A stretch of DNA of 64,000 nucleotides, taken from assembly GCA_030268105.1 (NCBI GenBank), contig BSDZ01000014.1:3043501-3107500 (forward strand). The letters are read 5' to 3'. The stretch comes from Volvox africanus. Its lineage: Eukaryota > Chlorophyta > Chlorophyceae > Chlamydomonadales > Volvocaceae. The notes under the pieces are model-generated. The model ran no database searches and was not told the origin of the DNA. It was given only the letters and a program-made list of their open reading frames with translations. The translations under genes were made by a program, and so were the position numbers. Positions 24,774 through 38,000 of this stretch are shown in pieces; the first letter of the stretch is position 1; every line of letters begins with the position of its first letter.

Positions 24774-27700
24774 CTCCTCTGTGATGAAGTTAAGGGTGTC
24801 AATGACGGAGGTGGCTGAGCGGATCATGGCCGTCAGGTTCTGGCCGTTGCGCTCCTGCATATGCACCAGCTCGTCGCGGTCCTGTCAAACGAGGGCGGTC
24901 GGGAACGGGATGGGGAAAACACACACACGTGGAATCCAAATGTGGTCATGGTGGCCTCCACACACCCAGTCCATACCCCTCAACCAGAACGCTGTCTCCC
25001 CTCAAACCCCAACCCCCACCTCTCGTGACATGGCTGTCCAGCGTGTCTCATCCGTTCTCGTGTCCTCGGCCTCCCGCAGCAGCTTCAGCAGCTTCAGGGC
25101 CTGTGTACGGCGGGTTTTCCGTGTCTGTGCGTATGTCCGTGTGTTTTTGTGTGTGTTTTGGGGGATTAGGTCTTCACTTGCTCCCCCGAGAATCGGACAG
25201 TCGAATCAACAATATCCGTCAGAGAGAGATGCCCGCAACAGTTGTCTGTTGTTAGTTGACGTTTAGTTCAATCAATGGGCGGTTGAGGTTCGCCATTCCG
25301 TACACTGACTCGCTATAGCCAATAACCTCGCTATGGCTAGGTAATCAATAGCCATAGCTATCATATATCCTGCCGTTACCGTACCTCGTCCAACAAGTAC
25401 GTCAGGTCGTTGAGCAGCATGTTGGCGAATCGCTCGCTGTTGCCTCGGTACTCCTCATCCCGTACGGCCTTCAGCCACACCGCTCTGGGGTGGAGGAGGA
25501 AAGATACGAAGGGACAAGACAGACAGACAGAGAGACGGACGGAGAGACAGAGGGAAAGAGTAATTATATAACGACTTTCAAGGAAACCAAACACAGTATG
25601 TGGGGGGTGGGGGGGTGGGGGTAGGGGTGGGGGAAGAAGAAAACACACGAGTTCTGGGACGTACTGCTGCTGTCAAGTACATTTACTAACCAACGTGATG
25701 GCCGAAGAAGTAGATAAACACACAAACACACTCTTTCCGAAAGGTCAGAGTGCGTTCACGTGTTCTTGGGGCAGGCACGAGCAGCAGTGTTATCGCAACC
25801 CAAGGCTGGACACGAGCCCACGACTGAAATAGCCCACAAGGACCCAGGGCCCTGCATAGCGGTTAGCAGTTAAACTGCAGTACGACAGTACGGTAGTACG
25901 ACGTACCGGTGGTGTTGCTGTGCCCATAGGTATTTGAGGATGTTGGAAATGGTGGTGCGCATGTTGAATTTGAAGTAAAAGGCGCCCTCCCGTTCGGTAT
26001 GCTCGATGTCGTTGTACAGCCGTACAAGTACGGGTGCCAAGTTCTGTACGACGATTGGGTGGCAGTTGAACAGCGCCGCAAGCTCTGCAGCGGGACCTGA
26101 GGAACCGCGAATGCGCCGGAACGCGGCACGGCTGCGGACGAAACAAGATCCGGATCGACAGAACAAAATTCATGAGGGCGTTACTTCAGATGACGTACCA
26201 TCGCTATGATTTGCGTCATATCGCTTGTAATGGTGCCCGGGGTAAAGGGAAAGCGGGAGGGAGATTCAGAAACAGAAAAAATTATACACATGCAAAGACA
26301 CGCACACAACCTCGCCCCAACCCCCCTCCCACACACACACACACACTCGACCCCCTAATTACCCGGTCGGCTCTTCGTCCTCATTTTGCGGTAGCCACAG
26401 CTCCAGAACCTCGCTTAGCTTGGATCTGTACGGCAAGCAAGAGAATCCGGCACAATGGATCCAGCATTTAAAACGAATAATACACATATACAAAGGTACA
26501 TATATGAATGTGTATGTAGACATTGATTTCTCTCTTCAACAATAAATGTATAACAATACGCGCGGAGTCTTCATTACTGGAAGGCAATTTGTCAGCTCTA
26601 TCTAGTCCCGGCCAACACTCCCCCCTCCCTGCCCGTTTCCCCCCCCCCCCCGGGGCCCCCCTCACACTCACTCCGCACACACTCGCTCAGCCCCAACTTG
26701 CCTGAGGAAAGCGGAGCGGATGTACTGGGGCGACGCCATCAGCGTGGTGAAAAACACGGCAAACTCGTCCAGTCGTACACCCGCCCCGTCGGTGGCGGAC
26801 GACAGCAGCTGCGGGGCGAAGCGGCTCACGAAGAGCAGCACCGAGCACATGTCTTCCACGAAGTACTCCTGCGGCACACCCACGGGCGGGAGAGGCGGGA
26901 AGAGATGGAAGAACAGGAAAGCAGCTCCCAAAGTCTTGACAAACCAAGATGTACGGTAGCACGGCATTCATATTGTCGTACGTAACCTGGACTAAGGCGT
27001 ACGCGTCCCATCTGGCGCCACCACCATAGCAACCCTCCCCCCCAAGTTTTGCCCTTCCCCCAAAACACACACACGCAGCATTCCTCTAATCGGATTCATG
27101 TCTCGTCCATTCGCCTTTCCCCCCCATCCCTCCCGCTACCCACTGGCATGCACGTGAAGGCCTGCGGGGCGGGTTCCGGCAGCGGCAGTGAGAGGGCTGC
27201 AAAGCCATTGGGCCCCGGGACGCCGGTCGCCAAACTGGTTAGCCAGGCAGCCATCAGCCTGTGCGTGTGTGTATGCGTGTGTGTATGTGGGTGGGTGTTG
27301 GGGGGAGGGGGAGAATGAGGACGGGAGAAAGAAGGGGTCGTGAATGTGTAATGTGATAAAAATGTATATCATACGACTACCGTACGACATCCGTATAGTG
27401 TCGTACCACACCTGTAGAATGCCAACACGTCCGCCACCAGTGCCGTATCGAGCAGAACTGTAAGAAAGGCCTGGTATCTGGCCTGCATGTAGTCCAGTTG
27501 GGCCTTAGCCCGCGAGAGCGCCATTTGGGCCATAGCCCGCTCGCCGGGGTTTGTGATCCTGGATCGGGGGTAGGGGGGGGGTTGCCGGGGAAGGAGGGGG
27601 GGGTAAGGCGAATGGAAGGGGGGTTGACGTGTTGAGAATAAACGAGAGCTAGCGCAGCTGTTTGGAAGCTACTGAGGAAAGGGGGGAGGTGTTAAGATAA

Positions 27701-30700
27701 AGGGGTTTGTTGTGGACACGATGTTTTAGAGTGAGTAGGTGAGGGACCCAGGAAGGGAGTGAGGGGGAAAGACGAATAATCGAGGCCTCAGTCCCGCGGG
27801 GGGGTGGTGGGGGGAAATGGTAAATGGCAAAAACACAAAACACGATCATCGAAGCTGGACCCAAAAAGTCTCAGTCCTGTCGAGATATTTGCGGACGGCT
27901 CCGGCCCCAGTCATGACCCAGTCGGTGCGTATCGTATGTGTTTGTGTGTTTATGTGTGTATTGGTGTGTGTGTGTGTGTATGTGCGTATGCGACTACAAC
28001 AAGTCCCTCCCCCTCCCCCTCCCCCTCCACTCACTCTTGCATCATGGCCTCGCTTTGACTCACATGGTTCTGCGAAAGGATATTATACGACAGTACGATA
28101 GTCGTACGGGCAGAAGGAAGGTATCATTAAGTCGCATGACCGCACATGCATGTAAGGGGCACTTTTCCTGATAAATCTTCAAAACTTACCAAATATCATT
28201 CCAATAATTATTTCCGCATTCCGTTTTGACTTTCTATTTCGACTTATCTCCCTATTCTTCGCAGATGCTGATTGCCATCCTACCCCCAAAAAAATCTAAA
28301 TCTGTATAATATTATTAAAAAATATTATTTACATATATTCCTAGGCTTTCATCATACCGCTACTGTCACTCGAAAAACGGGTCCAACAGGAGCCTTATGG
28401 CTCTTTTAACCCTTCCTGAATCTCAAAACCCTGTCGTAACCCTGTAATAGTCGTACATTAGAATACGGCACACAAGAACCAGAATATTATAAGGTGCTGA
28501 AGACACAGATCCAGATTTCGAGCGGCTTTGCGACAGCTTAACAGCTACAACAACCCCAACCGCCTCCAACCAACCAACCCGGATGAAGTGGATGCTGTGC
28601 CCAAAATCGCCCTCCAGGTGCGTCATAGACCTCACGGGCCCTATGTGGAGCGCATGCGCTGTCAGAAAGAACGCCTGACAGATGAAGTGAAAGCCGCCGC
28701 CGTCAGCTCCCGCCCCTGCCGTACGACTGGCGGAGTCGCCAGTTGGGGAAGCTATATACCACGGCAGACGGGAAAAAGGGTTCATAGCTTGTGGGTAAAC
28801 ACGGCAATTCTAATTGCAACTGTAACTGAAACTAACCAACCTAGGTTCGTTGCCCATCGCAGCAACGCTTGCTCGCAGCCACAAAAACGGACAGACGAAA
28901 GTAAATACAGACAGACAGATGGATAGGCAGACACACAGACATATACCGTAAACGAACCAGCACAACAAACATCCCCCCGATTTCTAATTTTCCTGCTTTT
29001 GGTCGGCGTCAGCCATCATCCTCCACCTTCACGGTGGTTAGTCCTCGTTCCCTCAGTACTTGTAGCACCAGCTGGCTCGTTTCATTCGTCTTCGCCCCTC
29101 CCGCTCCCCCCTCCCGCTCCCCCCTCCCGCTCCCCCCTCCCGCTCCCATCTCCCGCTCCCCCCTCCCGCTCCCCCCTCCCGCTCCCCCCTCCCGCTCCCC
29201 CCTCCCGCTCCCCCCTCCCGCTCCCATCTCCCGCTCCCCCCTCCCGCTCCCCCCTCCCGCTCCCCCCTCCCGCTCCCCCCTCCCATTCCCATCTCCCGCT
29301 CCCCCCTCCCGCTTCCCCCTCCCGCTCCCCCCTCCCGCTCCCCCCTCCCGCTCCCCCCTCCCGCTCCCCCCTCCCATTCCCATCTCCCGCTCCCCCCTCC
29401 CGCTCCCATCTCCCGCTCCCCCCTCCCGCTCCCCCCTCCCGCTCCCCCCTCCCGCTCCCCCCTCCCATTCCCATCTCCCGCTCCCCCCTCCCGCTCCCCC
29501 CTCCCGCTCCCCCCTCCCGCTCCCCCCTCCCATTCCCATCTCCCGCTCCCCCCTCCCGCTCCCCCCTCCCGCTCCCATCTCCCGCTCCCCCCTCCCGCTC
29601 CCCCCTCCCGCTCCCATCTCCCGCTCCCCCCTCCCGCTCCCCCCTCCCGCTCCCATCTCCCGCTCCCCCCTCCCGCTCCCATCTCCCCACAATCTCACCT
29701 GGCCCACTGACCTCCGCAGGCGCTGAGGCCGAGGCGCCCAAATGGCTGCGGACCCGCTCCCGCCATGCCGCCTCCTCATCGCTCGCCGCAGCCAGCCGTG
29801 TCTCGGCACTGTACGACGAGTCCAACATGCCGCCCGCCGCCACGAATCCCGGATCCACGCGCTTCCAAAAAGCAGATCCGGGAGACGTGTCCAGGAAGGG
29901 ACCGCACAGCTTCAAAAGCACTGCATTTGTATGTTTGTGTGTTTGTGTGTATATTGGGGAGGGGAGGGGGTTTTAGGAGGGACAGAGATGGAAAGGAAAG
30001 GGGTTAGGCTGGGTGGTATGTGTGTGTGTAGGCTGTAGGGTTTTGAAGGGGAGGGGGAGAAGGGGAAAGTCGAATAAACGAGGCATGATACTGCCGATGT
30101 AGACGCTGCTGTGAAGTACAATGACTAGCCGCGATGGTGGAGGACGACGATGGTATAGCTCCGTTCTCAAGGTAGGGAAGGTGAAAACGCTTGAACGTTA
30201 ACTAGGTAGTCGCCAAGGCCGCAAATAGAAGCAGGAAATAAAGCAATAGAATCCGTAATAAAGTTTACTATTGGGCTTGCTGCTGGTGGCGGCGAACAGG
30301 TACCGTGGCGGTGGTGGTGGTGGTGGTGGTGGGGATATTTCCCACACGGCTGGAAGGGCAAATGGCTGACGGACACGTCTGTCCATCCGGGCAGGTGAGC
30401 AAGTGTCAGAATCCCAATCCCCCGAAAGGAATTCCCACAGTCCATGACGTGACCCCAATATAATTGAATTGACATAGTATAATATACAATATATACTATA
30501 AAATAATAAAAATATTATATAACATTATATATATATATCCATGTATGTATTGCTTCTTCGCATTCACATTTTGAACATCCCGTTTCTCGCCGTACCCGCC
30601 GCCACGTTAGTAAGGAATCCGTCGGGCGCTACAGCCTCCTGGTCAAACCGCAACTTGGACCTCCCGACGTTGCCCTCCAGCACCGCTCCCAGCCACGTCA

Positions 30701-33700
30701 GCATCCTCGCCTTCGTGGTTCGCATCTTAAGCATGGACTGAGGGCGGCGGCAGCAGCAGCAGCAGGAGGAGGAGGGGTGGGTGGCGGAACAATCGCAGAT
30801 CAATTGCGCTCCAGAGTTCTTAGCCGCGGCCCCCCTCGCCAATAATTGCATTCCATCTTTCTGACGATATGGACGTGGTGGCTGAAAGGCACAGGAATCC
30901 GTTACACAGCTCTCCCAGGACGACAAACTTCAAACTTCCGAGCTAGCAAAGAAGTGAATAGCTATCAAGTGAAAAACGGATGTAGTTAAAAATATTTATT
31001 ATTGAAGGCGTTCGTTCGCAAAATATACGTACCCGACACAAACTCTACGTAATACGTCGAGTACGGCATTTGTTATAACACCCCCAGCCCAGCCCTTCAC
31101 ATCCACATCCGCATACCCTACCTCCCTTTTCCCCCTCTCCCCTTCCATGATACAGCGGTATCATGTCTCGTTCATTAGTCCTTCCCCCTTTCTCTCCTCC
31201 CGCCCTCCTTCCCCTCAAATTCCTATCCGCCCACCTCCTCGTATCCACCTACCTTAACTACGCCATGCAGCTGCCCCGTGATGTTCTTCATGGCCAGCCG
31301 CAGCCCCGAAACCGCATTGTTGACGTCACCCGGGCGGCGATTCTCCAGCCCGACGAAGCACTGGGCCAGGACGGAGGGCTCCTGGGTGGCGGCGCCGCGG
31401 ACGTCATCCGGTATGGGGCTGTACGGCAATGACGGGGTTGAGGAAACGACAATGGCGGCGGCGGATGGGGGCAGAAGTGGCGATAGGAAAGCAAACGGAC
31501 GGGGGATGTGGGATCGGGCAGGCGGCTTGCGACGCCAAGCCAGGTGGGAAAGGAAGTTGCTATCGAAGTCCGCCGTACAACCACTTTTTGCCGACCCCAA
31601 AGAAACCGTTTCCTCCACGCCCCAGACCCCATCACACAGTCCGTGGCGCAGTTGTTTGCCTTCTGCCGTACCTGCAGTTGGTTTAGTGAGATCTCTCCTG
31701 TTAATAACAAAGTTCCTTGCATTCCATAATGTTCCAAACTGTTTCGCATCATTCCAATATTAAGAATTGACTAATTCACTTCACCCTAAGTTGAAAATCA
31801 TCGTTATCATTTCCGTTTAACTGTTTCATCCGCAACGATAATCCCCCCCACTAAATCCCCCAGCCGCCAACACAATGACATCTCACATGATGCTCTGTAA
31901 AGCATCGATTGGTACTGTAATGTACAATAAAACACACATATACAAATACACACACGCACCTAATGTTGAAGAAGGGCCCAAGCCAGCAGGCCCCCGGCAG
32001 CACCACCGCCCGCCCCGAGGCCGCCCGCATGTCGGCCGGGATCCAGGATCTTGCCGCCACTGACCCACGGGCCAGTGACTCCAGGGAGAGAAGGTGTGAG
32101 AGGGCAGTGAGGTGCGGGCCGGGGTCGCCCAAGGGGGAGATGACGGAGACCAGGCGAGATAATTCCACCACTGTACGACGAGGGTTGTACGGGGCACAGA
32201 ACGGGCGGAGGGGGATTAAGAAAACCGGTGCAGCAAGGGGGGACACCTTGGCGGCGCTGTACGGCATTACCGTTGTAACAACCAACGCCAACATCCGTTA
32301 ATTTAGAATACGGATGCATTGAGAGCAGTGGCCGATCCAGACCCGGCATTGACGGTGCAGCTGCTTCCTCTGCAGCGCGGAAGACAAGTGAAATTGCGTT
32401 GTGCACTTGGTTATGGAAGAGGAAGGATAGAAGTACGGCAAGTCAGTCATTTTGTGTCGTACCTATCTTAGCCGACGCATCCGCAAGACCTTCATCGCTG
32501 TCGTGGCGTACAGCCAGCTCCTCCAAGAAGCCCGGCGGCATCGGTACGGAGCCGGCAACGTACGACGCCGCTGCGGCCTCCCCGCCGCCGCCGGGTCCTG
32601 CAAACGCCGGCGTTACTGCCGCCGTTAGTGCGACGGCAGGCAAGCCGTAGCGCAGTAGCAGCGCATCCATCAGCTGCACTGACCCACGGGTCTCCAGGAC
32701 GGGAGGCTGCCGCCCGTGTTTGCGGTACGGCAGGGCCAAAAGTATAAAAAAAGGGACTGACGGTTCTAAACCGAGGTTCAAACCCGCCAGGGAAGCAACC
32801 AGCCAACCGGCCCAGCCGGGGGGCCACGGTGAGGAAGAGGGGTTTAGGCTCCAGGGGGCCGCACCCCGGGGATACGGAAGTACGGCGATGCAAATCGTAC
32901 AAGGTCAAGACTCCATACGGCGAATACACATAACGACCGCAACCGCAATAAGGTTACATCCCACATCAATTGTTTAAATCAGTACTTTCTTGAATATAAT
33001 ATCTTTAGTGTTATCCAAAACTTGGAAATATTGTACCGAAATATCGTACAACACTGGTTGAGGAATGTGTATTGTGCAAGGACAGCACGGGCAAGCCCAC
33101 CGGTCCTGGTGAAACCTTTCGATGAGCACGTGCGCTTGCAGGAACCTGCAGGAACCTGTCGTCGTCGTACAGGCCGTACATGCCATCGCCCGCAAATGCC
33201 CCGCACCTTCTTCCCTCACCTAAAGCGACAATGTCGCAACTTCTGCCGATTTCAACATGACCAAATCCCAGAATATATATTCGATTCCGTTGTCGTACCT
33301 GTACGACGATCCCGGCGAAGAGCGCCAGTCCTGCGTAATTGAGGATGAGGTCTCGACTGGTCGCCGCAGCTGCCTGCCAGAGCAAGGACGTGGGCGGAGA
33401 GGGAGGACCGAATGCATGTCGGTGAGTGCCTGTCTATATATCTGTACGTGTGTCTGCGTGTCTGCCTGTAAATGTCAGCCTGCTTACATATTTGTATCTC
33501 TGCATACGTGTATATGCATGTATAAGTGTATTTGTGTGTGTGTGTGTTATGGGGAGGCCGGGCAAGGTGTGGGGAGGACGTTTGTTGACTCAATAAACCC
33601 AAATTTATACGATGTTGGTTAGTCAGTTGACCACGGCAAAAACACACTGACAACTCCGGGAAATCGAAGCCAGATCATGTTCGTACAAGTTGGCTCCAGG

Positions 33701-34282
33701 GATCTTCTCATGTCTTTCGCAAGTCATATATCTTCGTTTAGGACAGAGTAAGAGGCCCTTAAGGGCACGGCGCGGTAGAAGGGGAGAGGTTCTGTTGCCA
33801 ACCCGAAACACGCATGGCGGTAGGATACCAAAGCGGGCCAATACATGCTTCACAATTCACACCTTGATCTGCTCATTAGCTCCCGCTTTTCGAAGCTCCT
33901 CAGAAGCACGCTCGTAACTACCCATCAAGTATTGTATCGGCGGTTGCGGATAGTTAGCGGGTGGAGCTTCGATGAGCCGCGATACGAGCACACGGTCCAG
34001 CAAAGCTGTGTCCAGAACCGGCTTTTGACCCAACTCTGCCTCCAGCTCCTGGACACGTCCGTGCATGCATTTGATGCGGATTGGGTTGAGTTGCGTTGGG
34101 TTGTGGGAATCATCATCATCATTGCCCACAGACTTTCTTGATCGACCGTCAAGAAAAGAAGTTACCTGTGCTAGAACAGAGAGGACAACAACTGGTGGTC
34201 TTCGAGAGGCATGATCTGGGGAGTTGTAGAAGGCCACAGCGAAAATCCGAGAAAACAGTGCTTCCAGCTGGTAATCCGCCAT
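22355..34282 (-). CDS. UFD2: UFD2/UBE4-type ubiquitin conjugation factor E4
   Basis: U-box ubiquitin chain elongation factor (E4) acting in proteasomal and CDC48-linked degradation. Twenty-two exons keep frame (3186 nt, 1061 aa, normal for the family): 34282-34166, 34048-33863, 33373-33299, 32706-32463, 32170-31960, 31418-31253, 30737-30596, 29920-29699, 28715-28579, 28069-28035, 27558-27412, 27258-27144, 26868-26702, 26425-26363, 26131-25907, 25484-25385, 25100-25020, 24881-24774, 24175-24033, 23655-23502, 23040-22867, 22528-22355. The UFD2 core is clear: [141 protein letters not shown]. The U-box follows: [20 protein letters not shown], then DPFSRLPLT and a C-terminal ADW. Two introns appear to start with GC rather than GT (26701 and 22866). 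Confidence 0.95.
23195..23285 (+). repeat. Dispersed repeat, copy 1 (CCACAACCACC type)
   Basis: TTACCCCTAACCACCATAAC, further CCACAACCACC units and TGATATACAGCTGGGTG. A close direct copy lies at 37238-37312 in the plus-strand membrane-protein gene. Intronic in both. Confidence 0.65.
24310..24350 (+). repeat. Dispersed repeat B, short copy
   Basis: TAAACTAGGTGATCGCCAAG followed by GCCGCGAA. The same core occurs at about 30199-30232 and, inverted, at about 44987-45030. Confidence 0.55.
24741..24774. repeat. CATACA hexamer repeat at a splice donor
   Basis: Tandem CATACA units on the plus strand; read on the coding (minus) strand the array forms the first bases of the intron after UFD2 exon 24881-24774. 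Confidence 0.75.
25645..25702 (+). repeat. Dispersed repeat A, copy 1
   Basis: ACACGAGTTCTGGGACGTAC, then TGCTGCTGT and TTTACTAACCAACGTGATGG. Close copies lie at 36225-36285 (same orientation) and, inverted, at about 59205-59275; a diverged copy may lie near 30090-30130. All are intronic. Confidence 0.65.
29094..29690. repeat. 13-bp GC-rich minisatellite filling a UFD2 intron
   Basis: About 45 tandem copies of a 13-base unit, consensus CTCCCGCTCCCCC, with variants ending in CCCAT and CTCCCATTCCCAT. The array starts a few bases inside the donor of the intron that follows exon 29920-29699 and fills the donor-side 600 bases of that intron. Because 13 is not a multiple of 3 and the unit contains no stop codon, every frame is open; the Pro/Ser/Arg and Gly/Glu/Arg ORFs of 200-325 codons here are artefacts. 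The transcribed strand is G-rich (GGGAG and GGGGG tracts). Confidence 0.95.
30175..30306 (-). repeat. Dispersed repeat B, long copy
   Basis: On the reverse strand this reads GGTACCTGTTCGCCGCCACC through GGATTCTATTGC to CTATTTGCGGCCTTGGCGAC and then the TTAACGTTCAA end. The same string, diverged, lies at 44915-45050 on the plus strand. It is in the UFD2 intron between exons 30737-30596 and 29920-29699. Confidence 0.65.
30470..30545. repeat. AT-rich low-complexity stretch
   Basis: TATAATATACAATATATAC-type sequence with a short TA run, within a UFD2 intron. Confidence 0.7.
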
Positions 34283-35098
34283 TCTGAGGTGTGGAAGTGT
34301 TGAGCACTCCTAATCTATTTAAGTTCAGTACAAACTTAACTTAATCTTTTGTTGAGAACAATGAAAGTGAAACGTGAAGTATAACTGTGAATGAACAGCG
34401 TTAGGTCCCAGGGCTGTGTTTATCAGCCTGAAAGCAACATGAAAGCTGAGAGTCTTAAAGCATAACAAAACACAAAGACAATAATCAAGGCATATTAGAG
34501 ATAACAAGCTTCCCTATGTTGGAATTCTTTATCATTTATGTTTGTTGGTTGCATGTCAACCTACTGTAGTTAGCATCTTAAGCAATAAGCATCATAACAT
34601 GAATGCCTTAAAATAAATACAACATGAACTGCACATCTACTGATCAGTCAATAGTTCATTTGCATGCACATTTGCGAGTCTCTGAAACTACCTAACTTTG
34701 ACAACCTAACCAACGCTAACAAAGGACACCACGCCAGACACGATTCCATCCACAACCCATTCAAATTATAATCCTGATTAATTACGTCCTTCGCGTACAG
34801 TTTTGGATCGCAGCCCAGACTCCCGCCTCTGCCCTAAGATCGCCCGGACACGGGCACGGGCTCACGGTGCCAACAACCCTCTGGAGAAAGAATGGGAGGA
34901 ACCGATAGCACCTAGCACCTCCTACCATGACTGCAAGTATGAGAGGCTGACCCCAACACCCGCTGACGAGTCAACAAAAGAGCCAATAGAGTCAACCCAT
35001 CAGAGCCGAGTTTTAAGGTGCCGTGCGGATCCTGTGCAAACGCTGCTCCCCGGTGACCCCCAGGGTCATAAGGCCCAGAAAGATCTCGTCAATAAATC
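34283..35098. promoter_or_regulatory. Divergent promoter region between UFD2 and the membrane-protein gene
   Basis: About 0.8 kb between the start codons of two divergent genes. The stretch 34310-34640 is AT-rich. An ORF at 34803-35279 overlaps the downstream start codon in another frame and has no domain. No specific element is named. Confidence 0.4.
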
Positions 35099-38000
35099 AT
35101 GGCGGAGCCTCCACCTCTGTTACAGCAAGGGTCCCGCGCCCGCCGCCGTGCATTACGGCTGCGACCCGCTGACGTCATCTGGGGGATTTGCCTGGGACTC
35201 TGCGGCCTTATCCTGTTGTTGTACGGCTGGCACCTTCGCTCCCGTAATGCTTTCCTTGCCGGCTCATCATCACCGTTAGAGGTGCAGGAGGGAGTCATCA
35301 CCGACGAGCATGGAGCGACAACGGCTCCGCAACGTCAGCCGCAATATAGTACGGCACCGCTGCTGGTGTCGTACGCATTCTACGAGAAGGACGTCATTCA
35401 GGTTCGGTAGTTGCGGTTATGACTAAGGAGGGCGCGACCCGCTATCCACCCCAACCAATCCGAAGATACCCTCTCAGCGCCACCACCGATATCTGGGAGA
35501 TTGGGGAAAGAAACCAGTACGGCAGCCGCCGTATGCCAGGAAGCTTCTGTCGTGCGGCTTGGCTCTAGGTTCACCCAGTTACGGTTTGAGTGCAAAAAGT
35601 ACGATATTATGCGGACTGGAAGTTAACAGAAAACGGTGGAACGGCCGTGCGAAAGCCCTAGCCCATCCGCCACACCTCAACCCGCCAAACCCTAACCCCC
35701 TAACCCTAACCCCTTCAAAACTCCCGCACCTCGCTGCCGTACCCCTGCTCCGTAACCCCGATACACAAACACATTTCTCGCCCCCTTCCCTTTCCCGCAC
35801 GTCGCCGTCCTCTGCAGCGGAGCAATCTGGAGTTCTTTCTGCAGCACGGCTGGGTGGGCCCCCCGGCCGTGGTGGGCTTTGCGAAGGGGGGAACTGGCCC
35901 CCCGCCCCCCTCCCCCTCCCCCATCACTTGGGTATTTGTCGTAACCGGATCTCTCTGCTCGCCGTGCGTAGGAGCCTTCCCCATTAAGTGGGTCTCTCTT
36001 GCCAGTCTGGGGTCGGAAGTGGGGGTTTGTGTGTGTGTGTGCGGGTGGGGTCCCGGTGGGGAGAGAAATGCAAGTGTGCGAGTGCCGTATATCCGATATT
36101 TCTTTTACGTTATGGGGCGTGTGAGTGCTCGGGGGTGCTGCAGTGATACGTAACGGACACGGAGGTTGAGATGTGGTGGTTGGGGATGGAGTGTGGGTTT
36201 GGGGGTGGGGGAGGAAGGCGAATACACACACGAGTTCTGGAAGGTACTGCTGCTGTAAAGCAAAATTACTAATCAACGTGATGGCGTGATTATGGTGGCA
36301 TTATTGCTCTTCTTACGACCAACCGCCAATCGTACAAACCGACCCACAGGACACCGATAGCAGCAGATCCCCTCATTGGCGTTACGAGAGCTGCGCGAAT
36401 AGATGGGGACCCAGAAGATGCGGCACAGGGAGGTGGTAGCAGCCGCAGTAGCGGTGGGGGCCGTAGCGGTGCCAGTACGGCGAACGACGTGTTGGCGGGT
36501 CCCTACGGTGGGCCCCCGGCGGGTCCCACTCTGTTGCTGTGGCGGGAGGAGAACGTGGGTATGGATCTCGCCGCACATAACACGAGCCTCGAGTACCTGA
36601 CACGGCACGCGGGGGGAATCAGGTGCGTATGTTTGTGTTTGTGTTTGTGTGTGGAGGGGAGGGGAGCGGAGGGGAGGGAAAAGGGAAAAGGGGCAAGGGG
36701 GCAAGGGGGCAAGGGGGCGGTCAAAGAAAGGGACGAAGGTGACGAAGGGACAGCGGGCGTGTGTGTGTATGTATTTGTGTACGGTAAAAGGCCATTGCGA
36801 TGAGCTAATACGGTAAAACCCTAGGCAAGAATAGGAGTCCCACGTATGGGTTTCACAAGCTCCTGCTCATTCCCCCTCCATCTGTTACGTCTGCTGTACT
36901 GCCGTACTATTATGTTACCTTGCCGTACTATTTACTACTTACCTTTTTCCTGCCTTGGTACAGCACTTGCGCACAACACATTTCTACCTACCTTCCTTCC
37001 GCAGGCGCTACCGCTACTTCCTCCTGATCAACAGCAGCGTCAAGGGGCCTTATTACCCCGCATACCTGCCCACGTGGTGGCACTGGACCCACGGGTTTTT
37101 GGAGCGGTTTCAACCGTTGCCCGAAGTACGACTGGAAAGGGGGTTATTATGTCTGGGGGGAAAGGCGAGGGGAAGGTAGGCGGGGAAGATGGACGCAAAG
37201 ACACGAGAGGCCTAGTGCTGCTGCTTGGAACAAATCATAAGTTACCCCCAACCACCACAACCACCACAACAACCGTGATGTACAGCTGGGTGTGAGTATG
37301 TTGCCAGTACTGGGGGCCGGGGGGAGGACAAGTGTGTTTCTATGCGCAGCTGTGGGTTTGGACCCGTGGGTTTTGTTCTGTCATCGTCGCACATGGCGTC
37401 TGTGTCTGTGTGTGTGTGTGTCGTACTTACGCTGTGCAGGGGGATCCGCGGTGGACGCACCATCCGACGATGCAGATTCTGCCGCCGGGAACGCCGTACG
37501 GTCCCATGCGTCGCAGGCAGCGACCCATGGGTCCGGCTGTGGTGCGCGCGGTGGGCTGCTCGCTCGTGTGCCTGCCGGAGGTCGACGCAGGTGCGTGTGT
37601 GTATGTCTGTGCCTGTGTATGTCTTTATGCTCGTACAAAATGGGAATGACTTAAATGGTGTGCTATGATGATAGTTATCTGTTGGTACTTTATTACGTTG
37701 CTCTTTCTCAACCTTACTCTTACGTTACTCGTACTCAACCACCTTCACGAATTACCGGAATGACGATGGTGGCGAAGGGCTTCAGCTTGGCCTGTAAGTG
37801 CAGCGTTTGCTGCTCTTCCTCCCCCACACACTGCTAATGCGTTTACATCTTTCGTGGCCGCTATCTGCTGACGTGGCGCTACTGCCAATGTGGATCTCAG
37901 GCGGTCCCGGGCCGCGACTGGAGTCCTGGGCAGTAGCGCTGGACGACGTGGGAATGGAGCTGGTGATACGGAAGGGGGTGTTTAAGGTACAGCAACTGCA

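Noticed and set aside
29094..29690. CRISPR-like repeat array
   Set aside because: Units are contiguous 13-mers without spacers, and the setting is a eukaryotic intron.
28999..29976. Very long ORFs (200-325 codons) on both strands
   Set aside because: They are produced by the 13-bp minisatellite, which has no stop codon in any frame, and they run across a UFD2 intron and exon.
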